From: Bacillus sp. FJAT-49736
GTDB lineage: Bacteria; Bacillota; Bacilli; Bacillales; Bacillaceae_C
Assembly: GCF_018343615.1 (NCBI RefSeq)
Contig: NZ_JAGYPI010000003.1
Coordinates: 248,001 to 312,000 of the forward strand
Length of the DNA: 64,000 nt
Direction of reading: 5' to 3'
Shown here: piece after piece, positions 16,387 through 25,106 of the stretch
Numbering within the stretch: position 1 is the stretch's first letter
Layout of the letters: each line of letters opens with the position of its first letter
Position numbers and translations under genes: made by a program
The notes under the pieces: model-generated
Told to the model about the DNA's origin: nothing
Seen by the model: only the letters and a program-made list of their open reading frames with translations
The model's database searches: none

Positions 16387-17229
16387 ATGGGAAAGGCTGT
16401 TTTTACCTTTAAAAATGGAATACAGTTCATAAAAATGCTATGGAAAAGAATCGACGAAAATGACTTAAGCGGAATGGCAGCCCAGTTAGCGTATTTTTTT
16501 CTGCTATCTTTGTTTCCGCTTTTACTATTTATGGTATCACTGCTTTCATACCTCCCATTAACGACAGATGATTTATTAAATGTTATTCGCGATTTCGCTC
16601 CGAAACAAACACTAGCTATGATTAGAGAAAATATCCAAGAAATATTAAGTAATCGAAATGGGGGATTATTATCCTTTGGGATTATTGCAACTATTTGGTC
16701 TGCATCGCTAGGAATGAATGCGATAATCGGAGCGATGAATAGAGCATATGAAGTAAAAGAAACGAGATCCTTTTTCATTACAAGAGGATTGTCTATTCTG
16801 CTTACCATCGCAATGATTTTTGTCTTGTTAATAGCATTAATTGTACCGATATTTGGAGAGGTTTTTGGTATCTATATCTTTTCCTATTTAGGTATTTCTG
16901 ATCAATTTGCACATTTTTGGAACGGACTTAGGTGGCTCATTAGCATGGTCATTTTATTCGTCGTATTTATGTGCCTTTACTATATGACGCCTAATAAGAA
17001 AATAAGATGCTTAACGGTCATTCCCGGAGCTGTGATTGCAACAGTAGGTTGGGCTTTTGTTTCCTTTGCTTTTTCCTTTTATGTCGGAAACTTTGGGCAT
17101 TATTCTACCACATATGGCAGCCTTGGAGGTATTATTGTATTGATTTTATGGTTTTATCTGACAGGTTTTATATTAATGATTGGCGGAGAAGTAAATGCGA
17201 TTTTAACCAATAACAAAAAAAGTTGTTAA
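16387..17229 (+). CDS. yfkH: YihY/BrkB-family inner membrane protein (YfkH)
   Basis: 280-residue polytopic membrane protein with six helices. Family motifs are MAAQLAYFFLLSLFPLLLF (residues ~30-48), IIATIWSASLGMNAIIGAMNRAY, PGAVIATVGWAF and YGSLGGIIVLILWFYLTGFI. It is related to the former BrkB/ribonuclease BN group; no RNase activity should be inferred. AGGTG precedes the ATG. It is followed by a tiny gene and a shared terminator. Confidence 0.88.
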   Translation: MGKAVFTFKNGIQFIKMLWKRIDENDLSGMAAQLAYFFLLSLFPLLLFMVSLLSYLPLTTDDLLNVIRDFAPKQTLAMIRENIQEILSNRNGGLLSFGIIATIWSASLGMNAIIGAMNRAYEVKETRSFFITRGLSILLTIAMIFVLLIALIVPIFGEVFGIYIFSYLGISDQFAHFWNGLRWLISMVILFVVFMCLYYMTPNKKIRCLTVIPGAVIATVGWAFVSFAFSFYVGNFGHYSTTYGSLGGIIVLILWFYLTGFILMIGGEVNAILTNNKKSC

Positions 17230-17327
17230 ACAATCCTCCGTTGTCCAAAAGATACCATGAAAGCTTTTCAAACAGATGATGAAACTATAAAATGCAAGTC
17301 CAAAATAATTGAAAAGAGGGGATACGA

Positions 17328-17411
17328 ATGGGTAAAACAAAGCAGAACAAAAATCAAAAGCCGAAGGGTAAAACATCCGGTTCAGCAAATGGGCAAAACG
17401 GATATCATTAA
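17328..17411 (+). CDS. Very small basic protein (27 aa)
   Basis: MGKTKQNKNQKPKGKTSG followed by SANGQNGYH. AAGAGGGG lies 6-7 nt before the ATG and a terminator follows directly, so it is probably expressed. The composition (Lys, Asn, Gln, Gly; no hydrophobic core) resembles minor small acid-soluble spore proteins, but I do not recognise a family. It may be co-transcribed with yfkH, 98 bp upstream. Confidence 0.6.
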   Translation: MGKTKQNKNQKPKGKTSGSANGQNGYH

Positions 17412-17416
17412 ATAGA

Positions 17417-17446
17417 ACAAAGGGTGGCGATTGGCCACCCTTTTCA
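17417..17446. terminator. Shared terminator of the 27-aa gene and yfkF
   Basis: AAAGGGTGGC, short loop, GCCACCCTTTT, with T or A runs on both sides; it lies between convergent genes. Confidence 0.88.
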
Positions 17447-18616
17447 TTTTTCACGTACAGCAACTAGAGATTTCTGCCCAAAAGTGAATATGATAACAAA
17501 CACAATAAATAATAATGAACTAATTATATGGAAGAAGCTGACTCCATGGAAAAATTGGATAAATAGTCCCCCAATAAATGGTCCGCCAAGGCTTCCTATG
17601 CTATAAAAAATCCCACACATTAAATTACCGGTAGGTAGTAGATTTTTTGGCATCAAATCAGCCATATAAGATATTCCTAACGAGAAGGTGGAGCCTACCA
17701 GCATACCTGCTATAAAAATACAGAACAGAAGTCCTGTATGAGAGTCCTCTAAAAAACTAGCGGTTGTAAAACAAACACTACCTAATAAAAGAATGGAGAT
17801 GAGAATATTACGACGTCCATACTTATCACTCAACATTCCAAGAGGCAGTTGAAATACAATAGCTCCAATAGCAAAAGCAGCTAATAAAAACGAAACATTC
17901 TTAACATCGATTCCATTTCTCAGCGCATAAACGGGAAAGCTTCCATTTAAGGAAGATTCAAGAAAGCCATAGCCTAATGGTGGTAAAAAGGCAATCCAGC
18001 CATATTTAAGAGCCGACGAAAACCTTTTGATCGTTTTAAAAAAGGAGTTGACCCCAATATCTTGATCCGGATATTCATTTTTTAAGGAAAAGATAAATAA
18101 CCAGCCAATTAAACAAAGTAATGAAGATACGATAAATGGCAATGCTTGATTCACCTTAACAAGGGGAGTCATTAATGGACCAACCGCAAATCCAATTCCA
18201 AAAAATAATCCATACAATGAAATATTGCGCCCCAGTCTCTTTGGTGACGAAAATGACGTAATCCATGTTTGAGTGGCAAAATGCAAAGCGTGATCGCCAA
18301 TTCCGATAAGAAGACGTAAAAAAAACCAAAACCAAAATGATTTCCATAACGGAAAAGATATTAATGAAATTATGACGGCTAATCCCCCAAATAGGATGAT
18401 TGGTTTGTAGCCGAATTTTCTTAGTGGCTGCTCCATGAATGGGGACGCAATTAATGTTCCAATATATAACGCAGTTGCATTGATCCCATTTAAGGAGGAG
18501 GACAAACCGCCTTTTTCAAAAATGACAGATATTAAAGGGAGTAGCATTCCTTGTGAAAATCCTGAAATTGCAACAATACTAACTAATATCCAAAATCTAA
18601 AATTATTTTTCCCCAT
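17444..18616 (-). CDS. yfkF: MFS transporter YfkF
   Basis: 390-residue major facilitator with 12 helices, beginning MGKNNFRFWILVSIVAISGFSQG. The second half has GMLSDKYGRRNILI, the conserved loop signature. By synteny (yfkH, yfkF, chaA, yfkD) it is the YfkF counterpart. GAGGGAATACAT precedes the ATG. Substrate unknown; efflux is the usual role of the branch. Confidence 0.85.
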   Translation of the reverse strand: MGKNNFRFWILVSIVAISGFSQGMLLPLISVIFEKGGLSSSLNGINATALYIGTLIASPFMEQPLRKFGYKPIILFGGLAVIISLISFPLWKSFWFWFFLRLLIGIGDHALHFATQTWITSFSSPKRLGRNISLYGLFFGIGFAVGPLMTPLVKVNQALPFIVSSLLCLIGWLFIFSLKNEYPDQDIGVNSFFKTIKRFSSALKYGWIAFLPPLGYGFLESSLNGSFPVYALRNGIDVKNVSFLLAAFAIGAIVFQLPLGMLSDKYGRRNILISILLLGSVCFTTASFLEDSHTGLLFCIFIAGMLVGSTFSLGISYMADLMPKNLLPTGNLMCGIFYSIGSLGGPFIGGLFIQFFHGVSFFHIISSLLFIVFVIIFTFGQKSLVAVREK

Positions 18617-18951
18617 ATGTATTCCCTCGGTGTTTTCTTTATTTATTCCCTATGGCTCTTTTCGAATTGATTAGAAACCTTGTATAGAAAAAATGCTATA
18701 AGGTTGGTTTAGAATGTATAGCCAATTACGAAAAGCAGCAAGCTCTAAATAACATAATAACAAAAAATGTATAGCCTTTGAAATGAAAATTCAGCAAAAT
18801 TCTTACTATTACATTTAATTTCCATAATTTTTTTTTACTTTTTTCATATCTTTTAAAGTAGACATGCTGGGGAAGGAGAATATCTTTCCTGTGTTTTCAA
18901 TCTGACTAGAGGTTAACATAATAGTAATAATGCTCTTATAAGGAGGCACTC
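18617..18951. other. Interval between divergent yfkF and chaA
   Basis: Contains a probable degenerate MITE (about 18653-18745: GGCTCTTTTCGAATTG at the left, AATTACGAAAAGCAGC at the right). A hairpin GGAAGGAGAATATCTTTCC lies near 18872-18890, and the chaA ribosome binding site AAGGAGG follows. No riboswitch class was recognised. Confidence 0.4.
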
Positions 18952-20004
18952 ATGAATAAAATCTTTGCGTTAATGGTTTTTATCGGAGTACCGATTTCGG
19001 TTTTGGGGGCAATTCTTCACTGGCCAAGTGTTATAATGTTTATCATTTATTGCTTAACGATCATTGCATTGGCAAGTTTTATGGGGAGAGCGACGGAAAG
19101 TCTTGCTATTGTAGCTGGCCCTAGAATTGGTGGACTTCTAAATGCGACATTTGGCAATGCTGTGGAATTAATTATTTCGATTTTTTCCATTCAAGCTGGA
19201 TTAAATGAAGTTGTACTTGCCTCCTTAACCGGGTCTGTATTAGGCAATTTGCTTTTGGTAGCTGGAATGGCCTTCTTAGTTGGCGGAATAAAATTTAAAC
19301 GGCAAAAATTTAATGTATATGATGCAAGGCATAATTCAGGACTGCTCATTTTTGCGGTTATTGTAGCATTTGTCATCCCGGAAGTATTTTCAATGAACCT
19401 AAATTTAACAAACACCATTCATTTGAGTGTAGGTGTTGCGATTATTTTAATTTTGCTATATCTGGCTGCCCTATTCTTTAAATTAGTTACCCATAGGGGA
19501 ATATATCAAGATCCGCAAGCAGCGGAATTGGAGGAAGGGGAAGAACCGGAATGGAAAAAAGGAAAAGCCATTACCATTTTATTTCTTTCAACCATTGCGG
19601 TTGCCTATATCTCAGAAAATCTAGTGCATACCTTTGAATCTGTAGCAAAGAGCTTTGGATGGAGCGAGTTATTTATCGGTATCGTCATTGTCGCTATTGT
19701 TGGAAATGCTGCGGAACATGCTTCAGCCATTTTAATGGCATATAAAAATAAGATGGATGTAGCGGTGGAAATTGCCTTTGGTTCGACGTTGCAAATAGCT
19801 ATGTTTGTAGCTCCTGCATTGGTGATTGTATCGTTGTTTTTCAACCCTATGCCGTTAGTATTTACGATGCCGGAGCTAGTAGCAATGGTGACCGCCGTGC
19901 TATTATCCATTATATTAGCAAATGACGGGGAGACGAATTGGTTCGAAGGGGCGACCCTTTTGGCAGCATATATTATTATGGGAATAGGGTTTTATTTGCT
20001 GTAA
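18952..20004 (+). CDS. chaA: Calcium/proton antiporter (CaxA/ChaA family)
   Basis: 350-residue cation exchanger that expels Ca2+ in exchange for H+. The two inverted CAX repeats are clear: GGLLNATFGNAVELIISIFSI (residues ~62-83) and VGNAAEHASAILMAYKNKMD (~245-264). Eleven or so helices surround an acidic loop (AAELEEGEEPEWKKG) between the halves. B. subtilis YfkE is the orthologue by position. AAGGAGG precedes the ATG. Confidence 0.92.
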   Translation: MNKIFALMVFIGVPISVLGAILHWPSVIMFIIYCLTIIALASFMGRATESLAIVAGPRIGGLLNATFGNAVELIISIFSIQAGLNEVVLASLTGSVLGNLLLVAGMAFLVGGIKFKRQKFNVYDARHNSGLLIFAVIVAFVIPEVFSMNLNLTNTIHLSVGVAIILILLYLAALFFKLVTHRGIYQDPQAAELEEGEEPEWKKGKAITILFLSTIAVAYISENLVHTFESVAKSFGWSELFIGIVIVAIVGNAAEHASAILMAYKNKMDVAVEIAFGSTLQIAMFVAPALVIVSLFFNPMPLVFTMPELVAMVTAVLLSIILANDGETNWFEGATLLAAYIIMGIGFYLL

Positions 20005-20009
20005 TGTGC

Positions 20010-20046
20010 GTGACCACTTAGTTTATATTGCTAGGTGGTTTTTTAA
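20010..20046 (+). terminator. Terminator of chaA
   Basis: ACCACTTAG, 9-nt loop, CTAGGTGGT, then TTTTTT. Confidence 0.82.
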
Positions 20047-20134
20047 AAAATTAATTAACGATGGATAAGAAATATATGGTCTGGAAAGATTAAAAACAAA
20101 TGAAAACTCATCATTATGAAGGGAGTATCTCACA

Positions 20135-20947
20135 ATGAAATGGAAAAGGTTTTTACTTATGTTTTTATTAATATTCCTAACCGCTTCGCCTAGCGCATTA
20201 GCCAATAAAGCAAGTCAACCATCTAAAGGATTAAAGAAAATCGCGGTTCCACCTTCCGTATTAGATATTACGAAGGAAAATACGTACCCTAATGCGACAC
20301 AGGATCTTCCTTATTTACAGCCAAGTGAGTTTACCAAAAAGGTTTTAAAAACGTCAAAGGTGAAGATTGAAAATCCTAACTTAATCAGAATGTTAAATGA
20401 ATCATCCGTAAATAATTCACCATTATCCATCGGTCTAAGAGCAACGATCTATTTAGGAGAATGGCCATTAAATTACGAATCCATGGAAACATCACCTAAT
20501 TGGCAATACCAAAAAATAAATACAAATTACTTTGACAATCGAGGCGGGAGATCCAACTATCAAATTCACTACGTTCAAGAAGCGCAAAAGATTGTGAAGG
20601 GTGGACTTACTGCGAAAGTAGCCAAAGCAGATGATGTTAAAAAAATGATGCTCCTGAAGGCAATGAACACTACACAACTTCCACTTGCTTTTGAAACGAT
20701 CATTGGAGGGGGAACGAAGAAAGACCGAGTATATAACATTCCTCCAAAAAGGCTTGGATATCTGTATGGATATGCCCCGGCTATCAATGAAAAAGGGAAG
20801 GTAACTTATGGTGAGGTATATCTAGTTATAAAAGGAAAACAAAAGAAGATTATGATTAAAAATGTGACCTCACAAGGAATAGGTGCCTGGATTCCGGTTC
20901 AAGACCATGTTTCTTTCGGTTTCATGGCATCGGATCACCCAAGGTAA
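20135..20947 (+). CDS. yfkD: YfkD-family secreted/membrane-associated protein
   Basis: 270 residues. A signal peptide (MKWKRFLLMFLLIFLTASPS, cleavage after ALA near residue 23) is followed by a soluble domain with PPSVLDITKENTYPNATQD, YLGEWPLNY and NRLNYQIHYVQE-like segments. The family is restricted to spore-forming Bacillaceae and its role is unknown. It follows chaA as in B. subtilis. AAGGGAG precedes the ATG. Confidence 0.86.
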   Translation: MKWKRFLLMFLLIFLTASPSALANKASQPSKGLKKIAVPPSVLDITKENTYPNATQDLPYLQPSEFTKKVLKTSKVKIENPNLIRMLNESSVNNSPLSIGLRATIYLGEWPLNYESMETSPNWQYQKINTNYFDNRGGRSNYQIHYVQEAQKIVKGGLTAKVAKADDVKKMMLLKAMNTTQLPLAFETIIGGGTKKDRVYNIPPKRLGYLYGYAPAINEKGKVTYGEVYLVIKGKQKKIMIKNVTSQGIGAWIPVQDHVSFGFMASDHPR

Positions 20948-20960
20948 GTCGAGGATCTAG

Positions 20961-20985
20961 AAGACCAATTCGTTGGTCTTTTTTA
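20961..20985 (+). terminator. Terminator of yfkD
   Basis: AAGACCAA TTCG TTGGTCTT with a UUCG-type tetraloop, followed by TTTT. Confidence 0.9.
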
Positions 20986-21042
20986 CTTAATGGATAGATC
21001 TAAAACATCTAGTTTGTTTTCTCTTTAGGTAGGTCTAAAGAT

Positions 21043-21147
21043 ACAATTCGTGCCATTCTTAGAGAATTTCGGGCTATATGACAACAATTTCATGACGTTA
21101 AGAGCACAAATCGGGCCATTTAAATCAAAATTCGGGCCGTGTTTTTC
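21043..21147 (+). repeat. Five direct 21-bp tandem repeats
   Basis: Five units of exactly 21 bp with the core AATTCGGGCCATT. The TCG of successive cores falls at 21048, 21069, 21090 (degenerate, TCATGAC), 21111 and 21132. There are no spacers, so it is not a CRISPR. It lies between the yfkD terminator and the gene at 21253. Confidence 0.8.
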
Positions 21148-21252
21148 ACCAGAACCGATTAAAAACGCCTCCAAAGTCAAAATATTGATTAATAATTGCA
21201 CATTTATATTTCTCTGTTATGATAAAAGAAGGTTTTCGAAAGGAGAGACAGC

Positions 21253-21429
21253 ATGGGAAACGCCGTACATGATAAAGAATCTCAGGTAGAATATTTGAAG
21301 CATCGTCTTAATATGTTTCTTGAGGTAATAGATTCCATGGATCCGGAACAAACGGATTTGGAAGACATTGATCGTCTTATCCAGATGATTGACGATTTGG
21401 AATTGAAATGCGAACAATTTAACAAATAA
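21253..21429 (+). CDS. SE1561-family small protein
   Basis: 58 residues: MGNAVHDKESQVEYLKHRLN, then MFLEVIDSMDPEQTDLEDID and a Cys-containing end (LKCEQFNK). Strong AAAGGAGAG lies before the ATG. The helical, acidic sequence matches the SE1561 family of Firmicutes from memory; function unknown. A terminator follows at once, and the 21-bp repeat array lies upstream. Confidence 0.8.
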   Translation: MGNAVHDKESQVEYLKHRLNMFLEVIDSMDPEQTDLEDIDRLIQMIDDLELKCEQFNK

Positions 21430-21464
21430 GGTCAATCCACAAATGGTTTGGCCTTTTTTCGTTT
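21427..21464 (+). terminator. Terminator of the SE1561-family gene
   Basis: AAGGTCAATCCA, CAAA loop, TGGTTTGGCCTT, then TTTT. Confidence 0.82.
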
Positions 21465-21560
21465 TGAAAGTCTTTAATTCATCTATTGATAGGAGTATAA
21501 TGGTAGGCGAATATCGAATATAGACATATAAAGAAACAGGCACGAGAGGGAGAGAAGAAA

Positions 21561-23114
21561 ATGAACCTAGAAAAGTTTCAGGAAAGCATGTACCAGCTTA
21601 TAGTGGAAACGTCTACAAATTTACCTAAAGACGTTCGCCGTGCGGTCAAAAAGGCGAAGGAAAGTGAAAGCGCTGGCACTCGCGCAGCATTAAGCTTAGG
21701 AACGATTACAAATAACATCCAAATGGCGGATGAAAATATTTCTCCAATCTGCCAGGATACAGGATTACCAACTTTCAAAATTAAAACGCCAGTTGGGGTT
21801 AACCAAATTAAAATCAAAGAAGCAATCTATCAAGCGATAGCACAAGCAACAAAGGATTCCAAATTACGTCCAAACTCTGTTGACTCTTTAACAGGAAAAA
21901 ACAGCGGAGATAATCTTGGCGGTGGCACACCAGTTATCAAATTTGACCAATGGGAAAATGATTATATTGATGTGCGCTTAATTCTAAAAGGTGGCGGTTG
22001 TGAAAACAAAAACATTCAATACAGCTTGCCATGTGAATTAGAAGGCTTAGGACGTGCAGGACGCGACTTAGATGGCATCCGCAAATGTATTCTACACTCT
22101 GTATATCAAGCACAAGGTCAAGGCTGCAGCGCCGGCTTTATCGGAGTTGGAATCGGAGGTGACCGTTCCTCTGGGTACGATCTTGCGAAGGAACAATTAT
22201 TCCGTTCGGTTGAGGATGTTAATCCAAACGAAGATCTTCGTAAATTAGAAGATTACATTATGCAAAATGCTAATAAACTTGGAATAGGTACAATGGGATT
22301 CGGCGGTGAAACAACCCTGTTAGGCTGTAAAATTGGGGTAATGAACCGTATTCCTGCCAGCTTCTTCGTATCGGTTGCATATAACTGCTGGGCATTCCGC
22401 CGTCTTGGTGTAAAAGTGAATCCTGAAACTGGAGAAATCCAAGATTGGTTATATCAAGAAGGAGAAAAAATTGAGTTTGGCAATGGAGCAGACCAAGAAG
22501 TAGCAGCATCCTCTGAAGAGCAAGCTCAAACAAAAGTAGTTACTTTAAAAGCTCCTATTACAGAAGAACAAATCCGTGAATTAAAAGTGGGCGATGTTGT
22601 TCGCATTGATGGTCGTATGTATACTGGCCGCGACGCTATCCACAAATATTTAACAGACCATGATGCGCCTGTTGATCTTAACGGTCATGTCATTTACCAT
22701 TGCGGACCAGTCATGGCCAAGGATGAAGAAGGCAACTGGACAGTGAAAGCAGCTGGCCCTACAACCTCTATTCGTGAGGAGCCTTATCAAGGAGATATCA
22801 TGAAGAAATTCGGCATTCGCGCTGTCATTGGTAAAGGCGGTATGGGACCAAAAACACTTGCTGCTCTTCAAGAACATGGTGGAGTATATTTAAATGCTAT
22901 TGGCGGGGCTGCTCAATATTATGCAGACTGTATTAAAAAAGTCGACGGCGTTGATTTAACGGAATTCGGTATTCCGGAAGCAATGTGGCATCTAAATGTT
23001 GAAGGCTTTACAGCAGTTGTTACAATGGACTCCCACGGCAACAGCTTACATGCGGATGTAGATAAATCATCATTAGAAAAATTAGCTCAGTTTAAAGAAC
23101 CTGTTTTTAAATAA
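21561..23114 (+). CDS. Class I (4Fe-4S) fumarate hydratase
   Basis: Interconverts fumarate and malate using an oxygen-sensitive [4Fe-4S] cluster. At 517 residues both domains are fused. The N-terminal part (about 1-285) has SPICQDTGLPTF, LKGGGCENKN and AGFIGVGIGGDRSSGY. The C-terminal part (about 320-510) has GDVVRIDGRMYTGRDA, YHCGPV and GKGGMGPKTL. The three cluster cysteines are those in ICQDTG, QGQGCSAG and a third near TTLLGCKIG. It is unrelated to the class II fumarase (CitG). AGAGGGAGAGAAG precedes the ATG. Confidence 0.93.
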   Translation: MNLEKFQESMYQLIVETSTNLPKDVRRAVKKAKESESAGTRAALSLGTITNNIQMADENISPICQDTGLPTFKIKTPVGVNQIKIKEAIYQAIAQATKDSKLRPNSVDSLTGKNSGDNLGGGTPVIKFDQWENDYIDVRLILKGGGCENKNIQYSLPCELEGLGRAGRDLDGIRKCILHSVYQAQGQGCSAGFIGVGIGGDRSSGYDLAKEQLFRSVEDVNPNEDLRKLEDYIMQNANKLGIGTMGFGGETTLLGCKIGVMNRIPASFFVSVAYNCWAFRRLGVKVNPETGEIQDWLYQEGEKIEFGNGADQEVAASSEEQAQTKVVTLKAPITEEQIRELKVGDVVRIDGRMYTGRDAIHKYLTDHDAPVDLNGHVIYHCGPVMAKDEEGNWTVKAAGPTTSIREEPYQGDIMKKFGIRAVIGKGGMGPKTLAALQEHGGVYLNAIGGAAQYYADCIKKVDGVDLTEFGIPEAMWHLNVEGFTAVVTMDSHGNSLHADVDKSSLEKLAQFKEPVFK

Positions 23115-23124
23115 GAAATGAAGG

Positions 23125-23178
23125 AAACGCTTGGATACACTAACTAGTTAATCACAGTGTAGATCCAAGCGTTTTTTT
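23125..23178 (+). terminator. Terminator of the fumarase gene
   Basis: AAACGCTTGGAT pairs with ATCCAAGCGTTT; inside, ACACT pairs with AGTGT. A long T run follows. Confidence 0.88.
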
Positions 23179-23188
23179 TTGAATTTTT

Positions 23189-23617
23189 TTACTCTGATGC
23201 CTCCGGTTCATAATCGAGCATTTCTAAGAGAGTATCTGTTTCCCCTTCGATATTGAATAAATGGGGTCTATGTCTTTTATCCATAACTAAATAAAAGGGG
23301 TGTTCGTTAGGCGGAAAAATAAGAATAACTTGATCCACTTTTCCACGCAGCCATTGATTTTGAATATGAACAGCTGGATGCAACGGAACTTTTATCATAA
23401 AACCCTTATTGGGTATTGGCTTTATTTTCGGATATACACTTGTCGTTCTCTCGATCAATTGTTTTACCTCTTCTCGAATATCAGGAGTTACTGGCACCTT
23501 TTTAACAACCCTCTCCTGCTCAATATCGAAAATTTCAACTTGTTTATGGGTTTGAGCCGATACCGTTGATGTCAGACAAAACAGAAGTAGAAAACTTAAA
23601 AAAATCTTTTTCACCAT
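23189..23617 (-). CDS. Hypothetical secreted protein
   Basis: 142 residues with a signal peptide (MVKKIFLSFLLLFCLTSTVSA, cleavage before QTHKQ). The soluble part has EVKQLIERTTSVYPKIKPIP and VDQVILIFPPNEHPFYLVMD. Not a family I can name confidently; similar short secreted proteins occur beside pdaA in related bacilli. It is read away from pdaA, so the DnaA-box cluster in between lies in both 5' regions. Confidence 0.75.
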   Translation of the reverse strand: MVKKIFLSFLLLFCLTSTVSAQTHKQVEIFDIEQERVVKKVPVTPDIREEVKQLIERTTSVYPKIKPIPNKGFMIKVPLHPAVHIQNQWLRGKVDQVILIFPPNEHPFYLVMDKRHRPHLFNIEGETDTLLEMLDYEPEASE

Positions 23618-23694
23618 TGGAATTCACCTCATTTTTAGTGATTCCCTAAGCATGCCAAATGTATTTTGCAACATATTCTCCATTTACGATAATT

Positions 23695-23815
23695 TTATCC
23701 ACAAAAATCAAACTATCCACAGCTATGTTTTGAAAATTTCGTTAAGTTCTATTAGTTTTCCACCTTTTTATCCATAGTCATCCACAATTTCTGAATAACT
23801 GAAGCAATATCCACA
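23695..23815 (+). promoter_or_regulatory. Cluster of five DnaA boxes
   Basis: TTATCCACA (23695, perfect), CTATCCACA (23713), TTATCCATA (23768), TCATCCACA (23778) and ATATCCACA (23807), each 8/9 or 9/9 to TTATCCACA and all in the same orientation within 121 bp. Such density is far above chance and resembles the non-oriC DnaA-box clusters of B. subtilis. It lies between two divergent genes, far from any sign of oriC. Confidence 0.75.
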
Positions 23816-23894
23816 GGGAGAATAGATTTGGAAATTATTAACCGGCATAGTTCTATTTCCAATGAAAAAAATAGTAAAAAAGAGAGGTGCCAAA

Positions 23895-24692
23895 ATGAAA
23901 AAGTGGTGGTTGCTATCTTTAACCGTTTTTCTTATTTTAGCTTCAGCTTATCCTACATATGCATTTCCAAATAAACCTGTTCATTGGGGATTTACCAAAG
24001 GGAAAAATGAGCAGCAGGCAGATGCCGGCAAGGAGTATGATGATCTCTTAAAGAAACATAATGCCTTTTATAAAGGAAATCCCAGTGATAAAATATTGTA
24101 TTTGACCTTTGATAATGGCTATGAAAATGGGTATACGGAAAAGATTTTAGACGTGCTGAAGAAAGAAAAAGTACCGGCTGCATTCTTTGTAACAGGGCAT
24201 TATTTAAAATCACAGCCTAAATTAGTAAAAAGAATGGTGAAAGAAGGACATATAATCGGAAACCATTCCTGGAGCCATCCTGATATGACGCAAATTTCGG
24301 ATGATAAGATAAGGGAGGAATTAAGAAAGGTAAAAGAGGAAACAGCACGCATTACAAAGCAAAAGGAAATGCATTATCTACGTCCCCCAAGAGGGATATT
24401 AAGTGAACGGACAATGGATGTCGCCTATCAAGAAGGTTATACGCATGTCATGTGGTCCCTTGCCTTTTTGGATTGGAGAATTAACCAACAGCAAGGCTGG
24501 GAATATTCCTACAATAGTATTATGAAACAGATTCACCCCGGAGCTGTAATGCTTCTGCACACTGTATCAAAGGATAACGCAGATGCATTGGAAAAGGTAA
24601 TCAAGGATTTAAAGGAACGCGGTTACCGGTTTGAAAGCCTTGATTATTATATGATGAAGGAAAAGATCAAGAATCCGCTGCTCGGTTCCTAA
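23895..24692 (+). CDS. pdaA: Delta-lactam-biosynthetic de-N-acetylase PdaA
   Basis: Removes the acetyl group from N-acetylmuramic acid during spore cortex synthesis, leading to muramic delta-lactam. Signal peptide at 1-24 (MKKWWLLSLTVFLILASAYP). The NodB domain has YLTFDNGYENGYT (~67-79), GNHSWSHPDMT, YLRPPRG and MLLHTVSKDNA. The Asp-Asn in TFDNG, in place of the usual Asp-Asp, is the PdaA feature. I start at ATG 23895, after AGAGAGGTG. GCATA-N18-AAATAGTA upstream resembles a sigma-G promoter, but the leader would be very short. Confidence 0.93.
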   Translation: MKKWWLLSLTVFLILASAYPTYAFPNKPVHWGFTKGKNEQQADAGKEYDDLLKKHNAFYKGNPSDKILYLTFDNGYENGYTEKILDVLKKEKVPAAFFVTGHYLKSQPKLVKRMVKEGHIIGNHSWSHPDMTQISDDKIREELRKVKEETARITKQKEMHYLRPPRGILSERTMDVAYQEGYTHVMWSLAFLDWRINQQQGWEYSYNSIMKQIHPGAVMLLHTVSKDNADALEKVIKDLKERGYRFESLDYYMMKEKIKNPLLGS

Positions 24693-24698
24693 ATACCA

Positions 24699-24732
24699 AA
24701 AAAGGCCTGTTTAAGGGACAGGTCTTTTCTTT
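24699..24732. terminator. Terminator between pdaA and the next gene
   Basis: AAAGGCCTGT, loop, ACAGGTCTTT, T-rich on both strands; serves the convergent pair. Confidence 0.82.
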
Positions 24733-25003
24733 AATGCTCTGTATAATGTTTAATATCTTCTTCTGTTGCAATACGAAAAATCATGTCTAAACTTATCTCG
24801 CTCTCTGTAACACCATATTTATTACAAATACTGTCCCTGAACTTTTTGTTGAACTTAATCATCATTATAAGGTCACTTTCACATGCTACCCCAAAGACCT
24901 CTTTAATAATGTCTTCATATCGCAATTGCGTTTCGGTTATTATTGTGGTGATATCTCTCTCAGGATTATTTAAATAGTATAAAGTCTCAATAGCTGTTGC
25001 CAA
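24731..25003 (-). CDS. Hypothetical protein (90 aa)
   Basis: Helical, cytoplasmic: METLYYLNN-type start and ITETQLRYEDIIKEVFGVAC, ending IATEEDIKHYTEH. AAAGGGTG fits best with a TTG start at 25003; the in-frame GTG at 25012 is inside that ribosome binding site, and the nearby ATG is out of frame. I do not recognise a family. Convergent with pdaA. Confidence 0.62.
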   Translation of the reverse strand: MATAIETLYYLNNPERDITTIITETQLRYEDIIKEVFGVACESDLIMMIKFNKKFRDSICNKYGVTESEISLDMIFRIATEEDIKHYTEH

Positions 25004-25029
25004 CCATATCACCCTTTCGTTTTTTATAA

Positions 25030-25106
25030 ATGCTGTTTTTGTATAGATTTTTGTTTCTCGTGTATTTAGCCATAGCTCGGGACATCTTTTCTTAAGAAAA
25101 GAGCCT
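25030..25106. repeat. MITE-like element, short copy
   Basis: Left ATGCTGTTTTTGTATAG, right CTTAAGAAAAGAGCCTC; the right end inverted reads GAGGCTCTTTTCTTAAG. Inside is AGCTCGGGACATCTTTTCTT, almost identical to 12918-12940 (AGCTCGGGGCATCTTTTCTT), showing a shared core. Confidence 0.5.

Noticed and set aside
21043-21147. CRISPR array
   Set aside because: The units are head-to-tail repeats of 21 bp with no unique spacers and no cas genes nearby.
23845-23876. Sigma-G promoter for pdaA (GCATA-N18-AAATAGTA)
   Set aside because: The boxes match fairly well, but the implied start of transcription is almost on the ribosome binding site, so it is not listed as a feature.
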